NCBI GenBank assembly: GCA_921293015.1
Contig: OV121093.1
Span: 24,624,622 to 24,688,621, forward strand
Length of the DNA stretch: 64,000 nt
Reading direction: 5' to 3'
Source of the DNA: Phorcus lineatus
Taxonomy: Eukaryota > Mollusca > Gastropoda > Trochida > Trochidae
Below are positions 36,601-45,600 of this stretch, piece after piece (position 1 is the first letter of the stretch; each line of letters begins with the position of its first letter). The notes beneath the pieces are model-generated. The model was not told the origin of the DNA, ran no database searches, and saw only the letters and a program-made list of their open reading frames with translations. Both the position numbers and the translations under genes were made by a program.

Positions 36601-39600
36601 CCTGTTTTATTCACTTTCTACATATATATCATGTATAACAAGTTCCAACTTGAGATTGTAGATGAATACAAGTACCTTGGTACAATAATAGATATAGAAC
36701 ATTAAATTGGAATGCTAATTCAAATTCAAATTCATTTATTCTCAAAAACGCCACCGACGGTGGTACATGAGCATAAAAATATATAACAAAGAAATATACA
36801 TAGTTTCCAAGATGAACAAATGAAATTTTCATTTAACGAGTAACAAGAAACTGAAGATGGGTAAAAGCATTGAATAAAACATTCATGGTCACAGTTATTG
36901 TACAAGCAATGTAAATCAGGATTTAGTTAAGATGATCTTTATAAATTTCGATAGTTTTTTCAATTTTTTGGTATCCTTATTGGACATTAGTTGTTTGAAT
37001 TCGAAAAGGTCTGCCCAAATAAAATAATAATTGTCAATGAGCTGTACCCGATGGTGGTGAAGAGCCTCACACCTCAGTAGGTAGTGAAACTCATCACCAA
37101 TAGCGGGCGAGTTACACAGATTGCACGTAAGTTCTGTTTTAGGAAATTGCTTTCCTGTTTCAATTGGTAGTTTGTGGTTGCTGGTTCTGAATTGTAATAA
37201 TGGCATGTATATCGATTTATCAAGATAGAGATATTCGTCAAAAGCAGGGTTTTCCTTAAATAATTTGTAGTAAAAACCTTTTGAGCTGGTAGTTATTTCT
37301 GATCTCCATATTTGGGTGAATTGATCTTTTAGGATTGAATTTACCATTGAAACAAGCCATGGTGTCGAGCAACTAGATGAGTTATAAAACATATGAAAGG
37401 CCGCAGTTATCGAGGATATATTTTATCGAGGATAACCAGGGGTTGAACTCTTAGGTTCAGTGCCATAAAAGAATACATAATCTCGGAGAGCTTACGATTC
37501 GAGGAAGATGAAGCTAATTTATGCCAAAAAGATAACATTCTCTTGTAGATGGTTATGTACAGTGGAAACCTTCCGAACTCGCCATACCGCATAAATGAAG
37601 GCGTAGGCACTCTAAGACATGCTGCTAACTTAAGAAATGTTAAATGAACCTTTTCAATAATATTCAGTTTTTCATAGCCCCACACAACCGTTGCAACCGT
37701 AGCAACCGTAGATCATGATAGGAACAACCATAATGTCAAAAGCAGTTAGAAGGCAATCTAAAGGGATACTCATATTTCGAGCTTTCTTAAGTAATACAAA
37801 CATGGCTTTTGTTGCACTTTCCAATAATTTTTTATAGCTTTTACTAGTCGCCTATTTCTATGAAAAATAATACCAAGGTATGTGTAATCATAAACTACAG
37901 TAATAGGATTGTCTCCGATTGTAAAAGAAGACTTTGATCTGTCTGCAGGACCGCTTCCAAATATTACAATTTTTGTTTTCGAGATATTTATATTTAGTTT
38001 CCATTTTCTGCAGTATTCGTGAAAATTGTTTAATGAAGATTGTACATAAGCTGGGTTATCATTTACTAGGACAGTGACATAAAGAAGCGATATAAACTTA
38101 ATTATAAAGACAACTTTTCACTAGTGATTGACTCAATACTCAACCCTTTGAACCTCGCTCTTCTAAGAAAGTATCAAGATCATTTATGAATAAAGAAAAC
38201 AACATAGGGGAGAGGTTTTCTCCTTGGCGAACACCTGAGTTACAAGGAAAAAGTCTGATATATCATTATCAATCTCAACAGCCGATTTTAATTTGCAGGT
38301 ACATACTTTTGACGAGTTGGAGGAACCTCCCTTTTATTCCGTTTTGTATAAGTTTAAACCACAGACCTGCTCTCCAGACAGTATCAAACGCCTTAGTAAA
38401 GTCTATAAAAACACAATATATTTTCTTTTTCACCTTTTTGAGGATTTGATTTAGCATATGCTAAACAAAGATATTATCATTAGTTGAGAAACCTTTTCGA
38501 AATCCAGTTTTAGCAGAGTGAATGATATCATTTTCCTAGAGGAAGTTAGTAAGTCTAATGTTCTTTATACTAGTAAATAGCTTACCAAAGCAACTCAATA
38601 TAGTGATAGGGCGGTAAGAGTTTGGATCCTTACGATCCCCTTTACCCTTATAAATTGGCTTTATGACACCCTTAAGCCATGCATCTGGTAATTTTCCGGG
38701 GCTTAATATTAAATTAAAATATTGTTCAAGAAAAGGGAGTAGAATATCAATCAATTCAAATCAATCAAATAATCATTTTCAATCAGATCTGGACCAGCAG
38801 CTTTGGTCCTCTTTAACAATTTAATCGCCTTAGTAATTTCATCTTTTGTGATATCGGCATTTAGTGTAGTACGTAGTATCGTAGTTGACAGTTTCAGCGC
38901 ATTCGTCCGAGGGAATATCATCTCCTTGGTTGTTTTCATTCAAATCCCTGTAATAGTTCGAAGGTTTCGGCATTAGGTTTAACAGAGTTTTTCAGAATTT
39001 GTGTTAAGCAGTTTCCAAAAGTCTTTTGGTGAATGATTATTTTTCTTCCTGAAGGTCATGTAAAGCCCAACTCACACTACGCACGAACATTACAATTTGA
39101 TCGTACTGGTATCGTATTGTGTTTTTTACGATCTGTTATGTGAAAACGGTTTCTGTGCGTGAGGTACACGATGTGAGTACAACCAATGCACGAAAGGTCA
39201 CGATTCTAACACGATCAGAACACAATCGACACAAACTTGACACAACGCTTTCACGATGCAATTACGAATGGTGTAAGAATAATGCACGATTTTAAATAAT
39301 TTGTGCAAAGGCAAAACAAGGTTAATCATTGCTTTTAATGATCAATGTAGAATCGTTATTCATCCTCATCATGAGGGACTGCATCTATGAAAGACAATGT
39401 CATCGCGATAAAGACATGAGGGAATATATTACTAATTGTAACATTATCTTCGGACAATCTTCCTGAGTTTTTCGCTCATCTTCTGGCTTCATGCGAATAA
39501 CTACGGATGGTGTTTCAAAGGCATTCCTTCTGATTCAAAGCAGTTGAATTTCCAAACCACGAAGTTTACATCTTGACATCGAGAAATTTGCCAAGTCGAT

Positions 39601-42600
39601 CGATAATTGAGTACATGTTCATTATAATTCGCTTCCTACCAAATTATGAAACATCCGCATTTCTACATGGTGATCATCACATTTCCTAGAACTATATATG
39701 AATATTGAGCGCCCAAATTACCATTTTGGACTTCTAGGTCATTAATTGTTATTCCAAAAACGTGAGTCTGTGGTAGAAACTTTACAATTGGCCTGAGAGA
39801 GCAATATCCAGCGCAATATAAGTATCCCAATTGTTATCATTTGTTCAAAATCATTCAGTTTAATTTCTAATTGATAACAAGTACTTATGTGATTCATTCG
39901 AACAGAGAACAAATAAAAGCATTTACCACTGAAATAACTTTTTCTTTATCTAATGTGTTCGGGAGTTGATTTCTATTTACTATTTTCTATCATACGATTG
40001 CGTATGAAAATTACACATAAATTTTATAACTCCTATGCACATAATCTTCAGAATAGCATGAAGATCTTAAGCACTAATTTGTCTGATATGCGATTTTGCA
40101 GTATACAGTTTATAGGTCTTTGAGCTACCACATAATTTTGCTTTTATTGCTTTTATAATAATTGTCGCATTTTATCATACTTTGAATCAAACTTTTGCGG
40201 GGGATATTCGTAACTTTTTTCTTCCCTATCATTTAAAGGTATACTTTCGTGTCGAAAATCAATTGTTAGTTTTCACAAATATTGCCCATTAATGTATCTT
40301 TAAACTTTGTATTTTGCACTCAAAACTCAAAAGTACACAAATATATCATATCTAATTGCGCTTTGCACTTCTTTACACAGCAAAGCATCTTTGCATAGGC
40401 TTGTGTGAAAACAAATATGTTATCCATGCATGCAGCGTTTCCACTGGCTGAAATATTGCATTGAAGTTTATGTTGCAACATTTTGCCGTTAGGGGAACCT
40501 GTTGGAAGCCCTAGAATAGCGTGTATTAGAACTTTGGTTTTGTCGGAATTATTCACGAACTACAACTGAACAAAACAGTCGGTATGCACGGAAAGAGAAT
40601 TGTCGGCAGTAACGTGGCGATTCGCTCGTCTCCCTCGCTTACCATCAATACCTTACCTTCGTTTATGCTGACATGTTGACTAAAAGTAAGACACGCGAAG
40701 CACACGTGATGTAAACGTTTTGATGGGCAACGCTCTTATTGGTGCAAGTTCAATCCAATATCGTGTAACGATTGTATTCTGATCTTACAGTAATCGTGTG
40801 ACTCCGTGTTCTGTAAGAGCTGTCATCGTGGTCCTAATGTTTAGCACTATAAGGGTTAATTTAACATGGGTACGATAATAGTACGACTGCAAGAGAGACA
40901 ATTTTTCGATTGTGTTGTGGTTGTGTTGTGATCGTGCTGTTATCGTGTCCTACGGCTAACGCACGATCAACACAATCACAACACATACACGTACACCACA
41001 CAATCACTACAACACGATTTTCTGAAATCAGGAACATGTTTGCGATTTGAACCAATCGTGTTGGAAAAATAGCACGATCAGTTCAATCACTGTACGATAA
41101 CCACACAATAACTCCACAAAAACAACAAGATGACTACACGACACTTTCGTACAGCGATCGTAGTCGATCGTACGTAATGTGAGTTGGGCTCAAGTGATTT
41201 CTATGACTTTTCATAAATTTGTTCATACATTGTTTACAGGCTTTGGAAATTAGTCGTAGTTAATCTTATGCATTTCAGACTTAGTTTTCTTGAATTTTGT
41301 TTTCGCCTTGCGAAATCTTTTACGCATTCTTTTACATTCATAGTGATGCATTTGTACAAAAAAACGGAGTTTCTTTTACAAATTTATCGTATCTTTATGA
41401 AAAAAAAAGAATTATAATCCCTAAAGATTTAAGGTTTAAGCTTCCTTCAGACAGAAGATATGTTTTACCCCGTTTGAAAAGCAATAGATGTTAAATAACA
41501 TTCATTCCGTCTGTCTGTTGAATGATCTTTGAATTAAGAGAATGTGTTTGTTTATACATCACATGTAAGCTGTGTTGTTTTTCCTGTATGTTCACCAGCT
41601 CTGTAAAGATACAACATGAATTTCTTTCGGGGTAATAAAGTATTATTATTATTATTATCAAAAATACCTAACCTAATACTCAAATACATAACCTTTTTCA
41701 TAAATGTTCATTTTTAAAGTTAACTCGATGTCCTGGTTGCTGAAAGGTATGATGTTTATCTTCTGTTTCTAGCAAAGTGACAATCACTCATAGCTGACAA
41801 ACTGCCCAATGGTTGAATTTTGAAACCCGTCAAAACTTGCTTGCGCATGGCCGTTGGCGTATGATACGTGAAGATGCTTAAACCAACTCGACCAAACCTA
41901 TAGGTTCCATCTCCCCTTAATCTGCAGGGTAATATAGATTGATAATAGGAGTACCTCGAGGCTCCGAAGTCCTATTCCACACCAGACAAGCTTCGAGGGT
42001 CTTTCGTAACTGTCACTATCTCCATGGCGATGTGAGCAACACAAACTTCATCGGGTGTCGAATGTGTATGCTTGATATGAGATACTAGACTGTTCTAAAC
42101 GATAAAACACAAATAGTAGGCTTTTATTTGACCTATTATGCAAACTTTAGTTGATAATCATATACCACATAGTTGTGTCCTGTCATATTCTTATCCAACG
42201 GGCATAAATATGCCGGGTATTAAAGTTTTCATAATGGTCATGGGAATTACAGTTTTTCTAAAAATAACTCGAGATCTGATTGGCTGACAGAACTATTCCT
42301 ATTCACTCTTTTCAGTGAGTCTACACGTGTCAAAGAGACTTCAAAACAAACATCGTTTTAATTTCGTATGGAATAATATGAAACGTAGAATTTTTTTATA
42401 TGTGGTTGTTTACTTTTTCGTTCATTTAGGATTGTCTTCCTCAATATATCATCCACAAACATGTTTTGAATTGCTGAGACTACATGTAACTGCGCCATGA
42501 CATAATCGTTGGTCGTCGCGCATGAATTCAGTAACCTAGTTCACTTGCAACTCACCTTCACGATGATATTTTCCAAAAATACCCTAAATATTCTTAGATT

Positions 42601-45600
42601 TGACTTGGGTAAGAAAAAGGATTACCAACTCGAAGCTCTTAAAATACAGCAGTGACGTCATTGTATTGTTTCAATCATACATTATCCTACAAGAATCTAC
42701 TGCTTCTATGTGGACAATTGAGCAATAATAATTTTGAGATGGTCCCCGGAAGGGAATTGGTTTCATTATTTGATAACACAACATCATCCTCTGAAGAAAT
42801 GTCTTCGAAGTGTGGATACTCGGCCATGTCTTCCCACTCAACAACAAAATTGCCATACATAATGTCTAAGTTGAATTAAGACCACCTTCCTTTTATACCA
42901 AATCCCAAGCTGATTGCGGTTTCAAACGTCTTGCACGTGAATTAAGCTGGTAACGTTGCACGTGCATTAAGAATGTACTAGCTAGATGGATACATTGCAC
43001 GTGCATTAAGAATGTACTGGCGAAATGGTAACGTTGCACGTGCATTAAGAATGTACCGGCAAGATGGTTACGTTGCACGTGCATTAAGAATGACCGGTGA
43101 ACGAGTTGGGACCATCTCAAATTTTGTTAAAGGATTTTGTTTTATTGAAAAACGTTTTTTGTGTTATAATTATGCAATGAAATACGAATGTTATTATCAT
43201 AAACCAAAGCAGGTCATACAAAAAACACTTTAAACTAGGCTGTATTTTAAGTCAGATAACATACTCGTAACCGTACATTCGTGAAAACAATGTCCTCGCC
43301 GCTTCGCGGCTCGTACATTCTTTTTCACGAATGTACGGTTACTTGTATGTTATCCTTAACGGAATTACGGTTTATCTGTCCCTCGTGAATAATTGTGATA
43401 AATTCCTCGCTAAAGCCCGAAACAATAATCCACTCAGGACAGATAAACCGTTATACCTCGCATCTTGTTGATTATTCTTTCAATATCGTCGATCTCGAAT
43501 AAAGCCTTAGGAAAAAGTTCTAAGTTTCCCTGATAAGGAAAGATATTCTTAACAAGGGCAAGATAAATTTACAACTTTCCTTATAGTCTTAGATGTATTT
43601 TGGTTCCATATTTGGAACTTATCTTCCACTTTTTACGAACAAAAAACATTGTGTGTACCTGAGATCTGTTTGAAGGAGTGCTGCTGTCAGCGCTGTGTAG
43701 TTGAATGTTTTGTGAAATAACAAAAGACACCTATTCAACTAATATTTGGGATACTTGGATACTGAATGATAAAAGGGCTGATGATTGTGATGAAATGAAA
43801 TTTGTACAAGATTTATTTGTCAAGTTTATTTTTTTACTTAAAATGAAACCAATTACAGTTAATAGCATTCCTAGTGTACACAAGCCAACAGGTGAAAGTT
43901 AATAGCATTCCTAGTGTACACAAGCCAACAGGTGAAAGCGACTACAGAGGCTATTTTTTAATGTAAAGAGCCGAAAACTTTATTTAACTTGGTGTTTTTT
44001 TGATCAGTAATGTAATAGGTAAATAGGTGAGTCGAGATATAGTCAAAGTTGATAATCTATAATGTTCTCCTACTAAAAAGAGGGCTAACTGAGGCGGCCA
44101 GTTTATCTTTAGATTTTGAGTGTTTAATTTTTTACCTCTGTATTCAGTTCACCCATAATAAGCACTCCAAAGACATGGTCGTTAAGAATTGTTATTGGAT
44201 ACTATTAGGCACAAACACTATTTTACTTTATACTATTGTGAAGGTTTACAATCCTTTCTTTAGCTTGTGTTTGCATAGTCAGACCCTTTGAAATAGGTTA
44301 TATAATCTGGTTATTAAATCCTACTAAAATGGTTCTTGCTTTATTTTTAACATCAATTTGTTCTATTTCATCAGTGTAATATGATTGCTTCATTTGCATT
44401 TAGCAAAATAATGATTTAACTTCACATTATATTTGTTCTAATTTACCGTGCCAAATCAGTAGTAAGATTAAGTGGTCGATTACGTTTCAGTTAGCTACAT
44501 GTACTCATTATAAGACAATTCAACAACTGAACAAAGGACTTGGCCATAAGCTTCATAAGGTGCAGCGGTGTATAAGTGAACTCTGCTTTACGTCAACATG
44601 AGTGTTCTTGGTGTGCGGACAACTTACGTGAAAAGTACCAGTGCACCGTCATGGTAGCATCCATATCTTGCCAGTATAAACAGGAGCTCCACTCGTCACA
44701 CTGGATACCGCGCACTGTCTGCACCCCCAGGTACTTCTCGGGCTGGGAGCCGCCGAACCGCAGCGCGCCTGCCGCCGTGTACATTCGGTCTGTCCCGTTC
44801 GGAGACATCTTTGACCCAAAAATAAACCGGTTCGGCGCCTTTGTAATGTCATTAACCGTGCATTGGTAAGCTGAATCTGAAAAGAAATGTCGTAAAGCGT
44901 CTTTTATCTGGTTGATAAATACAGGATGTCTATGTTTTCTAGATTTTCTATGAAACGAAAGTAGAAACGACAAAAGGTCTGCATCCCCCTATCACGGCAC
45001 TAACCGATTTAGTTTTTCATTTTACGAGGTTCTATACTTTTTTTAATCTGTTTGATGAATTACCAGGCGATTCTACATGGTCTGCTCTTATTGACTTACT
45101 TTTTTCAAACACACTTAGTACCTTTTCAGATTTGCAAACTTTGACTCTCCATTGTGACAGGAAATGACTGTTTATTCTGAATGACCGTATTCCTGTCTAA
45201 CTGTCATGCACAAAACAGGATATTGGGTTGAATTCTATGACCTGTATGTATGAAACATATCATGCAGAGACAAAAAACTCAAGCGTCCATATAACTCAAG
45301 CGATACAGGGGTCATGATATATAGTATAATCGTCACAAACGAAGGAGATAAAACAACTATCCTACAACACATGAAAACTACCGGTCGCCTTCTGTGTTAT
45401 ACAAAAACCCTGTCCAATCATCAGATGTACTAGACTTAAGTTTGGTGAACTGATCATAAAGGAAGAATATAACACAAAAATTTCGAATGGAACAAGAACA
45501 GTCGTGATCGTACTGGTTAGCGGTGTAACAACGACGAGTTGGTTGATGTTGTAGTCGTAGAAGCCGTACACCTTGACCCCGCTGTCGTACTGCTCCAGGG

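Noticed and set aside
40320-40556. 78-codon minus-strand frame inside the CACGAT element
   Set aside because: Cys-containing but no recognisable family; length is compatible with chance.
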